Below, in pieces: positions 1 through 7,612 of a DNA stretch of 64,000 bases. The position numbers and the translations under genes were made by a program. Every line of letters starts with the position of its first letter. Position 1 is the stretch's first letter. The DNA comes from Acidobacteriota bacterium (GTDB lineage Bacteria > Acidobacteriota > Terriglobia > Acidiferrales > UBA7541), in contig QHYH01000100.1 of NCBI GenBank assembly GCA_003223215.1, positions 1 to 64,000 on the forward strand, given 5' to 3'. The notes under the pieces were generated by a model. That model saw only the letters and a list, made by a program, of their open reading frames with translations. It searched no databases and was not told the DNA's origin.

Positions 1-46
1 CCGTAGCGCCATGTACCGCCGGCTGCAAAAGCATCGACTGGAATGA
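1..46 (+). CDS. C-terminal tail of a sigma-54-dependent response regulator (partial)
   Basis: Only the last 14 codons are inside the window, read from base 2. They end in a stop at 44-46 that overlaps the ATG of the next gene as ATGA. The visible peptide reads RSAMYRRLQKHRLE, which matches the end of the Fis-type helix-turn-helix of NtrC/NtrX-family activators. The overlap with a histidine kinase gene supports a two-component operon with regulator first and kinase second. This is inferred from a very short stretch; the receiver and AAA+ domains are outside the window. Confidence 0.6.
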   Translation, partial: RSAMYRRLQKHRLE

Positions 47-1380
47 CCCGACTAACGTATGAGCGCCGGATCCAACTCCTAGCGCTGGGCGCTGGCCTTC
101 CGGGGTCGCTGGTTGCCCTGATTCTTCTGTGGACCGGAAATTCTTCCTCGGGCACCGCCTGGACGCTGACTTTCTTTATCGTCATTTTTTGGCTGGGTTT
201 CGCGCTTTCCGTAAAACACCGCGTGACCTTTTCTCTGCAAACCCTTTCCAATCTCCTGGCCGCCCTTCGCGAGGAGGATTTTTCCATGCGCGCTCGCGAC
301 GCCCGCAATGACGATGCCATGGGCGAGGTCATGGTGGAAGTCAACGCCCTCAGCGAGACGCTGCGCGAGCAGCGTTTGGGCGCGCTGGAAGCCACTGCGC
401 TCCTGCGGACAGTGATGGAGGAAATCGACCTCGCCATTTTCACTTTCGATCAGGATAAGAAACTCCGCCTCGTTAATCGCGCGGGCGTTCGCCTGCTGGG
501 CCGCCCGCTCGAGCGGTTACTCGGATTCACCGCCGAAGAGCTGGGGCTTGGCGCATGCCTCGAGGGCGAACCCGTTCGCATGATGGAGTTAGCCTTCCTT
601 GGCAGTTCCGGGCGCTGGGGACTTCGCCGCGGCTCGTTTCGCGAGGGAGGCTGGCCCCATCACCTGGTTGTCTTGAGCGACCTGAGCCGCACGCTTCGCG
701 ACGAGGAGCGCAAAGCGTGGCAACGGCTCATCCGCGTTCTCGGGCACGAACTGAATAACTCGCTTGCCCCCATTCAATCGGTCGCGCAAAGTCTCGAGAG
801 TGGCCTTCTTGCCGCAACAAAATCTTCCGGAGTGCACGGGGATTCGCTCGGCGCGATTCTGGATGACTTGCGGCAAGGACTGGGCATCATTCGTTCTCGC
901 ACCGAGGCCCTCGGCCGTTTCATGACTGCCTACTCGCAACTGGCGCGGTTGCCGCAGCCCAAGTTGTTGCCGGTAAGGGTCTCGGAATGGGTCGGCAGCA
1001 CGGTGAAACTCGAAACCCGCGTGAAAGTCAGCCTGGGAAAGGGGCCGGAGGCGGTGATCTCCGCGGATCGCGATCAATTGGAACAGTTATTGATCAATTT
1101 GATTCGCAATGCCGCGGATGCTGCCTTGGAAACGAAGGGAGGCGTTCAGGTTGGCTGGATGCGAAAGCGCGGTCAGGTGGAGTTGTGGGTTGTCGACGAC
1201 GGTCCGGGACTGCCAAACACGGCAAATCTGTTTGTGCCTTTCTTCACTACCAAGCCCGGGGGTTCCGGCATTGGCCTCGTTCTCAGCCGCCAGATCGCCG
1301 AAGCTCATGGCGGGGAATTGACCCTGAAGAACCGCTCGGATGCGCGAGGGTGCGAGGCTAGGCTGGTGCTGCCAATCTAG
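43..1380 (+). CDS. PAS-containing sensor histidine kinase (NtrY-like)
   Basis: A 445-residue membrane histidine kinase, probably the partner of the upstream sigma-54 regulator, with which it overlaps by an ATGA. Two N-terminal membrane segments (about residues 10-60) lead into a HAMP-like linker. A PAS domain follows at about 120-190. The H-box reads RVLGHELNNSLAPI with His235 as the phosphorylated residue, the form seen in NtrY-type kinases. The ATPase domain shows the N-box (LINLIRNAADAA), the G1 box VDDGPGLP, the F-box FVPFFTTKPGGSGIGL and the closing AEAHGGEL. No large periplasmic sensor loop is visible, so the signal is probably cytoplasmic or within the membrane. The length is normal and no key residue is missing. 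The signal itself cannot be deduced. Confidence 0.85.
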   Translation: MTRLTYERRIQLLALGAGLPGSLVALILLWTGNSSSGTAWTLTFFIVIFWLGFALSVKHRVTFSLQTLSNLLAALREEDFSMRARDARNDDAMGEVMVEVNALSETLREQRLGALEATALLRTVMEEIDLAIFTFDQDKKLRLVNRAGVRLLGRPLERLLGFTAEELGLGACLEGEPVRMMELAFLGSSGRWGLRRGSFREGGWPHHLVVLSDLSRTLRDEERKAWQRLIRVLGHELNNSLAPIQSVAQSLESGLLAATKSSGVHGDSLGAILDDLRQGLGIIRSRTEALGRFMTAYSQLARLPQPKLLPVRVSEWVGSTVKLETRVKVSLGKGPEAVISADRDQLEQLLINLIRNAADAALETKGGVQVGWMRKRGQVELWVVDDGPGLPNTANLFVPFFTTKPGGSGIGLVLSRQIAEAHGGELTLKNRSDARGCEARLVLPI

Positions 1381-1486
1381 TGGCGTTCAAGGGAATCAGC
1401 GCTGGGCGGAAGATCGGTGAAGCTTCTTCCGCTGTTGATCAGAACTTCTGGATGATCTCTCGAAGCGGCTGTAACGCGGTGCGAAC

Positions 1487-2182
1487 TCATACGCCGCCGC
1501 TCCGCTCGACAGCGCGGTCGAAAAACCAAAGAACAAGCGTGGCACCGGCGAGCATCTCGGCGACGCGATCCTGAAGCGTGATCGTGAAGCCCACCATCGT
1601 TAGGAAGAAACCCCACATGAAAGCTTCGCCGCGAAACGCCTGACCCCACTGTGGCTTCAGCCCAGCCGCTGGTATGCGCGGGCGAAACGAGAGAAATATC
1701 CTTGGCACCCGCCGGCAGAATTCGCGGAAACGTTCTCCCTGTTGTTTTTCGAGTTCCGCCTCTTCGCGCCCGATCAGTCGGAGAATGCGGATCGCCGCTC
1801 CTACGGCGAGTACCACCAAACCGGAGCGGCTAGCCAGAAAGCCTAATCCCACAGACATGAGAAAAGTACCCAGATAGAGAGGGTTGCGGACATGGCGGTA
1901 CGGCCCATCGGCCACGAGTGTTTCTGTGTGCAACGCCGTGTCGTGGACTACCTCCGAGCGAGGGTAGGCCGCCGCCCAAGTTCGGACCGTGGCTGCCAAG
2001 CCGAGCAGCAGCGCGGCGGAGCCAAAAGCGACTCGCGCGGTGAAATCGCCGCGGGGATTGTTCCAGTGAACGAAGGCCCACACAACGTTCATGTGGTCGA
2101 CGGAATGGAGCTGGAATGCAATCCAGAAATGAATAAGATTGAGAATCGAACGGTGGCGAAATTCGAATTCGGTTGCCTTCAC
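1487..2182 (-). CDS. Isoprenylcysteine carboxyl methyltransferase-like membrane protein
   Basis: A 231-residue integral membrane protein of the ICMT/PEMT-like methyltransferase superfamily. The hallmark is the C-terminal motif VADGPYRHVRNPLYLGTFLM, followed by two hydrophobic helices and a cluster of Glu, Arg and Lys residues (IGREEAELEKQQGERFREFCRRVPRI). Bacterial members are predicted SAM-dependent methyltransferases of unknown substrate. The longest frame starts with GTG at 2182 and has no good ribosome site; an internal ATG at residue 30 is possible, but it would remove the first helix. It lies 34 bases downstream of the LacI gene on the same strand and may be co-transcribed with it. A link to glycan metabolism is not evident. 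Confidence 0.7.
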   Translation of the reverse strand: MKATEFEFRHRSILNLIHFWIAFQLHSVDHMNVVWAFVHWNNPRGDFTARVAFGSAALLLGLAATVRTWAAAYPRSEVVHDTALHTETLVADGPYRHVRNPLYLGTFLMSVGLGFLASRSGLVVLAVGAAIRILRLIGREEAELEKQQGERFREFCRRVPRIFLSFRPRIPAAGLKPQWGQAFRGEAFMWGFFLTMVGFTITLQDRVAEMLAGATLVLWFFDRAVERSGGV

Positions 2183-2216
2183 GGCAGCGATTGTGCTTCC
2201 CGAAACGTCGCCCGAA

Positions 2217-3311
2217 CTAGGTTGGATTGCGAGCTGCGGCCGTGCTGGCGCGGCAGATCAACTCGGGTTGCACCACAATTTCCTTGGGGTAGGGGGCTTC
2301 CGGAGGCGCGGCAATGCGCCGCAACAGCGTCTCGGCGGCGAGCATGCCCATCTCTCGCAGCGGCTGCCTCACGGTCGTGAGCGCCGGGTTTTGAAACGCT
2401 GCGCTTTGAATGTCGTCGAAACCCACTACGGAAACATCCTGCGGGATCTGACGGCCCGCTTCGCGCAATGCCTGAATCGCGCCGATCGCGGAGATATCGT
2501 TGAACGCAAAAAGAGCTGTGAAAGGTTCCCCTGAGGCGATCAGCTTCTTTGTCACATGGTAGCCGAGTTCCGGTGACGACGACTCGCCTTCCAGTTGGCC
2601 CACCAAACCGTCCTTAATGGTCACGCCCAAGGCTTCGGCCGCCGCGCGCACCGACTCCCAGCGAATCGCCGTGTCCGAGCTGAACGCTTGTCCTTTGATG
2701 AACGAAATCTCGCGGTGCCCGAGCTTTGTCAAATGTTCCATCGCCAATGCGGCTGCGCGCGCGTGATCCAGCACAATGTTGGTGACTCCGGGCACCTCGC
2801 GATGGCCCGAGACGGCAACCAGCGGCACCTCCGCTGCGCCTGTGATTGCCGTGTCGACGGCAATTAGTCCCTCTACCGCGCGCTGCTGCAGGAGCAGCGG
2901 ATACTCTTCGATCAGCTCATCGCGATGCCGGTGGCTCACTACGAAATAGAAGTAGCCCTCTTGCAGCAGATGATCTTCAATCCCGGACATCACCAGCGCG
3001 GCGTACCCTTCGCTGATTTCCGGCACCACTACGCCGATCGTGTAGCTTCGTTGTTGCCTGAGAGACCGCGCCAGGTGATTGGGCCGGTAGTTCAGTTCCC
3101 GCGCCGCTTTCCGGATCAGCTCTTGCGTGCGCTGCGGAATCGATTTTGCGCCGGGCGCGCGGTTGATGACCAGCGAAACAGCTGCCTGTGAGAGTCCCAG
3201 GTGTTCGGCGAGAGATTTGAGACTCACGCTTTGCCCGGAAGGTGTTCGAGCGCGCAAAATTGTGCCTGATTTGGGCCGGGGCATCGAGATATCGTGTAAA
3301 GTTTCCCACAT
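2217..3311 (-). CDS. LacI-family transcriptional regulator
   Basis: A 364-residue LacI/GalR repressor. The N-terminal helix-turn-helix reads VSLKSLAEHLGLSQAAVSLVINR and is followed by the hinge (LNYRPNHLARSLRQQ). The rest is a periplasmic-binding-protein-like sugar-sensing domain beginning IGVVVPEISEGYAALVMSGIEDHL. The frame opens with ATG at 3311, but the start may be the ATG at 3284 (MPRPKSG), which gives a more usual N-terminus; neither has a clear ribosome site. It is divergent from a GH3 beta-glucosidase gene. The shared upstream region holds a LacI-type operator at 3402-3413, and a near copy lies in the TonB receptor promoter. I infer that it represses this glycan regulon and perhaps itself; the inducer is unknown. 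Confidence 0.9.
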   Translation of the reverse strand: MWETLHDISMPRPKSGTILRARTPSGQSVSLKSLAEHLGLSQAAVSLVINRAPGAKSIPQRTQELIRKAARELNYRPNHLARSLRQQRSYTIGVVVPEISEGYAALVMSGIEDHLLQEGYFYFVVSHRHRDELIEEYPLLLQQRAVEGLIAVDTAITGAAEVPLVAVSGHREVPGVTNIVLDHARAAALAMEHLTKLGHREISFIKGQAFSSDTAIRWESVRAAAEALGVTIKDGLVGQLEGESSSPELGYHVTKKLIASGEPFTALFAFNDISAIGAIQALREAGRQIPQDVSVVGFDDIQSAAFQNPALTTVRQPLREMGMLAAETLLRRIAAPPEAPYPKEIVVQPELICRASTAAARNPT

Positions 3312-3628
3312 TTACCGAACTAGCCACAAGTTCAAATCGTGCTCCTGCCGCGCAAGCGTAACTTATCCTGCCTTTCGCGCCACATCGCTTGTAACAGCCA
3401 ATAAATCGGTTTAGTATCCTACTGCTTTACCGGGAATGGGGGCTCGGTGCAGCCATTCCAGACCGTCCCGGTCGTGCCATTCATGGGGATTTTGAAGGAT
3501 CAAAAGAAAGCTGTTACGAACCGGCCTCGCGCTAGAAGTGTACAAGTCGATTCTGACCGGGGTCGAATCCAAAAGATAGCACGCAAAAGTTTCTGGGCCT
3601 CTTTTTCATGACAAGGAGCGTCTGAAAC
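3312..3628. promoter_or_regulatory. Divergent control region between lacI-type gene and GH3 gene
   Basis: This 317-base gap has no credible gene. It holds a LacI-type operator at 3402-3413 and a plausible sigma-70 promoter on the plus strand (-35 TTGTAA at 3389-3394, 17-base spacer, -10 TAGTAT at 3412-3417) that overlaps it. The expected leader of the GH3 transcript would be about 200 bases, and no riboswitch was recognised in it. An AAGGAG ribosome site at 3613-3618 serves the GTG start at 3629. Confidence 0.6.
3402..3413 (+). promoter_or_regulatory. LacI-type operator upstream of GH3 gene
   Basis: The sequence TAAATCGGTTTA is an imperfect palindrome centred on CG, the usual architecture of LacI-family operators. 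It overlaps a candidate -10 element and lies between the LacI gene and the GH3 gene. The wider string TAAATCGGTTTAGTATC recurs with one change at 11155-11171 in the promoter of the TonB-dependent receptor. Confidence 0.7.
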
Positions 3629-5983
3629 GTGACATCTCTCGTCTATCGCTCGGCGGCCGCAGCCTTCCTTCTGTTGGTTTTTCCGTTCACGCCCTTATCA
3701 ACCTCGTCTGCGGAAAAGACTTCTGGGGCCACCGCGGCTCGCGCAAGTCTTTCCGATACCGCAACCGAAAAGAAAATCGACGAACTCGTCGGAAAGATGA
3801 CGCTCGAGGAGAAAGTCGGCCAGTTGGTCCAATACTCCGCTGGCCAGCCCACCGGCCCCGGCACCGGCCGCACCGACTACGACGACATGATCCGCAAGGG
3901 GGAAGTCGGCGCACTGTTTAATATCACCACGGCTCATCAGGTCAACGTCTTTCAGCATATTGCCGTGGAACAGTCGCGCTTGCACATTCCTCTTCTCTTT
4001 GGTCTGGACGTGATTCATGGCTTCAGAACGGAATTTCCCATTCCTTTGGGGCTGGCTTCCACCTGGGATCCCGACTTAGTCGAACAAACCGCTCGTGTTG
4101 CCGCGCGTGAGGCTTCCTCTAGCGGCATCCGCTGGACTTTTTCTCCGATGGTCGATATCGCGCGCGACGCGCGCTGGGGCAGAATGGCGGAAGGCGCCGG
4201 CGAGGATCCCTATCTTGGCGAGGTAATGGCCCGCGCCTATGTGCGCGGTTACCAGGGAACCCGTCTCGATGCGCCCGACAGTGTCGCCGCTTGCCCAAAA
4301 CACTTCGCGGGTTACAGCGCAGCCGAAGGTGGCCGCGACTATAACACCACGGAAGTTTCCGAGCACACTTTGCGGCAATACTATCTGCCTCCGTTTCATG
4401 CGGCTATCGAGGAAGGCGCGGCCACGCTGATGAGCGCCTTCAATGCTCTCGATGGAGTGCCTTCCTCGACCAATCCATTTACCTTGACAGAAATCCTCAG
4501 AAAAGAATGGGGATTTCAAGGCATCGTCGACAGCGACTATACGGCGCTTGCGGAGCTCATCCCGCACGGCATCGCCAACGACGGTGCGACCGCGGCTCGC
4601 AAAGCTTTTCTCTCGGGCGTCGATATGGACATGGTCAGCAGCCTCTACCACGACCACTTGGCCAAATTGGTGCGCTCCGGAGACGTTCCGGAGGCCACAG
4701 TGGATGAAGCCGTCCGCCGCGTCTTACGTGTGAAAGTTGCGTTGGGGCTTTTTGAGAATCCCTACACCGATGAAACGAAGGAAGCCGGCGCCATGCTTCA
4801 CACCGATAGCGTGGCGCTCGCGCGAAGCGCGGCGGAAGAATCTTTTGTGCTGCTTAAGAATTCGAGCGTTGGGGCTGGCCCTCTTCTGCCGCTGCCCGGC
4901 AATGCGAAGACTTTCGCGTTAATTGGCCCCTTGGCCAACGACAGGGGAAACATGCTGGGCTCATGGGCTGGGCAGGGACGTGCCCAGGACGTAATCACTT
5001 TGCGCGCAGCCCTCAGTGAAAGAATTGGCGCGAAAAATCTTCGCTATGCCAAGGGAGCAGAGTTCATCGGCGGTACCGACGACCAATTGGAAGAGGCGGT
5101 CAAGGCGGCAGAACAGTCCGACATCGCCATCTTGGCGCTCGGCGAAAATGCCCCGGAGATGACCGGCGAAGCCGCTTCTCGGGCTTTTCTGGGTTTGCCG
5201 GGGCGCCAGGAAGAGCTCCTCGAGAAAGTCGTCGCTACCGGAAAGCCGGTTGTCCTCCTCATCTTCAGCGGCCGGCCGCTCACGCTGCCTTGGGCGTTCC
5301 AACACGTGCCCGCGGTAATGGCTGCCTGGTTTCCCGGCATCCAGGCCGGGCCGGCGCTTGTGCGGACGCTGTTTGGCGACGCAAACCCGAGTGGAAGACT
5401 TGTTGTCAGCTGGCCTCGCAGCGTCGGTCAGGAACCTTTGTATTACGACGCACTGAATACCGGGCGCCCCGCTGGAAAAATTGACCTTACACGCCCACCT
5501 CGTAATGGCCCTGAGAAATATGTTTCCCGCTACATCGACGAACAGAATAGCCCGCAATTTCCCTTTGGGTTTGGACTGTCCTACACAACCTTTCGCTACG
5601 GAAACCTACACGCCGACAAGACACAAATTAGCGCGAAGAGCTTGAACGAAGACCTCGAAGCTCGCGAGCCTAAACAAAGCGCGGCACTGAGCGCCAGCGC
5701 AGAGGTCACCAACACCGGGACGCTCGCGGGCGTGGAGACCGTCGAGTGCTATCTCCGCTTCCAGGGGACGAGCGTCGCTCAACCGGTTCGCGCCCTGACT
5801 AAGTTTCAACGCATCACCCTTGCTCCAGGTGAAACAAGGAAAGTAACTTTTCTGCTGGGGCCGAATGCATTTGCCATCTGGAATGACCAGCAAAAGTTCG
5901 CCGTCGAGCCGGCAAAAGTCACTTTGTGGATTGCGCCTGACTCGAGCCAAGGTGTGCCAGCTACGCTCGAAATCACGAAGTAA
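3629..5983 (+). CDS. bglX: Glycoside hydrolase family 3 beta-glucosidase, secreted
   Basis: A 784-residue exported beta-glucosidase that releases terminal glucose from beta-linked oligosaccharides. The GTG start at 3629 is set by AAGGAG at 3613-3618. A signal peptide occupies about residues 1-29. The GH3 N-domain includes SSGIRWTFSPMVDIARDARWGR and CPKHFAGYSAAEGGRDY. The nucleophile region reads GIVDSDY, with Asp303 as the likely nucleophile. The GH3 C-domain contains GENAPEMTGEAASRA. A fibronectin-III-like domain closes the protein (ASAEVTNTGTLAGVETVECY). It matches BglX in length and layout. The next gene, 32 bases downstream, encodes a GH144/Glycoamylase-type enzyme, so the two probably act in sequence, the second making oligosaccharides and this one cleaving them. 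Exact linkage specificity is inferred only. Confidence 0.92.
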   Translation: MTSLVYRSAAAAFLLLVFPFTPLSTSSAEKTSGATAARASLSDTATEKKIDELVGKMTLEEKVGQLVQYSAGQPTGPGTGRTDYDDMIRKGEVGALFNITTAHQVNVFQHIAVEQSRLHIPLLFGLDVIHGFRTEFPIPLGLASTWDPDLVEQTARVAAREASSSGIRWTFSPMVDIARDARWGRMAEGAGEDPYLGEVMARAYVRGYQGTRLDAPDSVAACPKHFAGYSAAEGGRDYNTTEVSEHTLRQYYLPPFHAAIEEGAATLMSAFNALDGVPSSTNPFTLTEILRKEWGFQGIVDSDYTALAELIPHGIANDGATAARKAFLSGVDMDMVSSLYHDHLAKLVRSGDVPEATVDEAVRRVLRVKVALGLFENPYTDETKEAGAMLHTDSVALARSAAEESFVLLKNSSVGAGPLLPLPGNAKTFALIGPLANDRGNMLGSWAGQGRAQDVITLRAALSERIGAKNLRYAKGAEFIGGTDDQLEEAVKAAEQSDIAILALGENAPEMTGEAASRAFLGLPGRQEELLEKVVATGKPVVLLIFSGRPLTLPWAFQHVPAVMAAWFPGIQAGPALVRTLFGDANPSGRLVVSWPRSVGQEPLYYDALNTGRPAGKIDLTRPPRNGPEKYVSRYIDEQNSPQFPFGFGLSYTTFRYGNLHADKTQISAKSLNEDLEAREPKQSAALSASAEVTNTGTLAGVETVECYLRFQGTSVAQPVRALTKFQRITLAPGETRKVTFLLGPNAFAIWNDQQKFAVEPAKVTLWIAPDSSQGVPATLEITK

Positions 5984-6015
5984 GCTGAGCCGCCAGCGAT
6001 AAGCAAAGAAAAGCC

Positions 6016-7368
6016 ATGACGCGCGTCGACCTTCGTAGCAATACGCATCTTCTCACCAGAAGGGAAGTGCTGCGCATCGGCGGAATGGGCTTGCTGGCTC
6101 CGCCACTCATCACTCTCGCCAGTTGTCAAAAGCACGCTTCTCCGTCCTTCGTACCGCCTAACGGAGCGCCGTTCGAAGGGACCGATGAGCAACTGTTGGA
6201 CGAAATCCAGCGCGCCATTTTTGATTTTTTTTGGAATGAAGCCAGCTCCAAAACAGGACAGGTCAAAGATCGTGCCCTCGCGAACGGCAACGATTCGCGG
6301 ACGATGTCAAGCATCGCCGCCACGGGATTTGGCCTGACCAGCCTTTGCATTGGCGACCATCGCGGTTACCGGAAATCCGCAGAGATTGCCGAGCGCGTTC
6401 GCAACACGCTGCGCTTCCTGGCCAACGACTTACACAACGAGCATGGTTTCTTCTTTCATTTCATCCACATGGAAACCGGCGATCGCTGGGCCAAATGCGA
6501 GCTCTCCTCTATCGACTCCTCGATTCTTTTGTGCGGCGTTCTCACTGCAAGGCAATATTTTGCCGACCAAGAAATCCAGGACCTCGCGACAAAAATCTAT
6601 CATCGTGTGGACTGGCCATGGATGCTGAATGGTGGCAAGACCTTTTCCATGGGCTGGCATCCCGAATCAGGTTTTCTAAATGCCCGCTGGGAGCATTACT
6701 GCGAATTGATGATGATCTACCTGCTGGCCCTCGGTTCGCCCACTCATCCTGTAGACGCCAGCTCCTGGGATGCCTGGACCCGCCCAAAAATCACGTATCA
6801 GGGAATCGAATATATTTCGGGAAACGATCCCATCTTCACGCATCAGTATTCTCACGCGTGGTTTGATTTCCGCAACAAGCGTGACGCCTACGCGAGTTAC
6901 TTTGATAATTCCGTGAAAGCCACGAAGGCGCACAAACTTTTCTGTCTCTCGCTGCGCGACCGCTTTCCCGATTACAGTGAAAATCTTTGGGGCATCAGCG
7001 CATCGGATTATGTGAAAGGCTACACGGCGTGGGGCGGCCCGAACGCGCAGGGTGGCCCGATTGGGCCGGTGGATGGCAGCATCGTTCCGTGCGCGACAGG
7101 CGGCTCGCTCGGGTTTCTCTTCGACGATTCGATCCGCGTGCTGCGCAATCTCCGCGGGCCTTACCGCGAAAAGGTTTGGACGAAGTACAGCTTCCGCGAC
7201 GCTTTCAATCCGCTGACGAATTGGTACGACGGCGACGTCCTCGGCATCGATCTCGGCATAACGATGTTGATGGCCGAAAATCATCGCACTGGTTTTGTGT
7301 GGGAGCAATTCATGAAGAATCCCGAAGCGCAAAAAGCCATGCGACTTGCTGGATTCCGCGCGGACTAA
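6016..7368 (+). CDS. Glucoamylase-like (PF10091/GH144-type) Tat lipoprotein
   Basis: A 450-residue secreted enzyme of the Glycoamylase family (PF10091). Characterised relatives in GH144 are endo-beta-1,2-glucanases releasing sophorose. The N-terminus has a twin-arginine motif (TRREVLRIGG), a hydrophobic stretch and a lipobox ending LASC at about residue 36, so it is probably a Tat-exported lipoprotein. Conserved segments are IFDFFWNEA, the core GWHPESGFLNARWEHYCELM, HAWFDFRN and WGISASDYVKGYTAWGG. It follows the GH3 gene by 32 bases and is almost certainly in the same operon. The GH144 and GH3 pair resembles beta-1,2-glucan utilisation loci. Some family members act on other beta-glucans, so the substrate remains a hypothesis. 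Confidence 0.8.
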   Translation: MTRVDLRSNTHLLTRREVLRIGGMGLLAPPLITLASCQKHASPSFVPPNGAPFEGTDEQLLDEIQRAIFDFFWNEASSKTGQVKDRALANGNDSRTMSSIAATGFGLTSLCIGDHRGYRKSAEIAERVRNTLRFLANDLHNEHGFFFHFIHMETGDRWAKCELSSIDSSILLCGVLTARQYFADQEIQDLATKIYHRVDWPWMLNGGKTFSMGWHPESGFLNARWEHYCELMMIYLLALGSPTHPVDASSWDAWTRPKITYQGIEYISGNDPIFTHQYSHAWFDFRNKRDAYASYFDNSVKATKAHKLFCLSLRDRFPDYSENLWGISASDYVKGYTAWGGPNAQGGPIGPVDGSIVPCATGGSLGFLFDDSIRVLRNLRGPYREKVWTKYSFRDAFNPLTNWYDGDVLGIDLGITMLMAENHRTGFVWEQFMKNPEAQKAMRLAGFRAD

Positions 7369-7522
7369 GGTCTGTCGCTCCTTCGTGGTAACGCCAGGCT
7401 GCGGCTGGCGGGCTGCCCGTGTGTTCGAGAAGCACTCCCTGTAGCTTTTTGTAACTGCGGATTGTAAAGGGCCTGGAGTGAGGATCTGGTCGAGCTGGGC
7501 GAGGCAAGCCGCCGTGAATAAC

Positions 7523-7553
7523 GGAGCGACGCTCCGCGGGGCTAGGTTTTTTT
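7523..7553 (+). terminator. Candidate terminator after the GH3-GH144 operon
   Basis: A GC-rich palindrome CGGAGCGACGCTCCG is followed within 11 bases by seven T residues (7547-7553). The loop is very small, so termination efficiency is uncertain. Confidence 0.4.
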
Positions 7554-7593
7554 GAAAAAAGGAAGAGGGGAGCACGTGTCAGTGCACCCCTCT
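7551..7593 (-). terminator. Rho-independent terminator of the TonB receptor gene
   Basis: AGAGGGG at 7564-7570 pairs with CCCCTCT at 7587-7593, and GCAC at 7572-7575 pairs with GTGC at 7582-7585, giving a 12-step stem with one A-A mismatch and a six-base loop. On the minus strand it is followed by a T-rich tract (TCCTTTTTTC, 7554-7563). It ends the receptor gene just before the convergent GH144 operon. Confidence 0.7.
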
Positions 7594-7612
7594 GTTTTGC
7601 AGCGATTCCTGA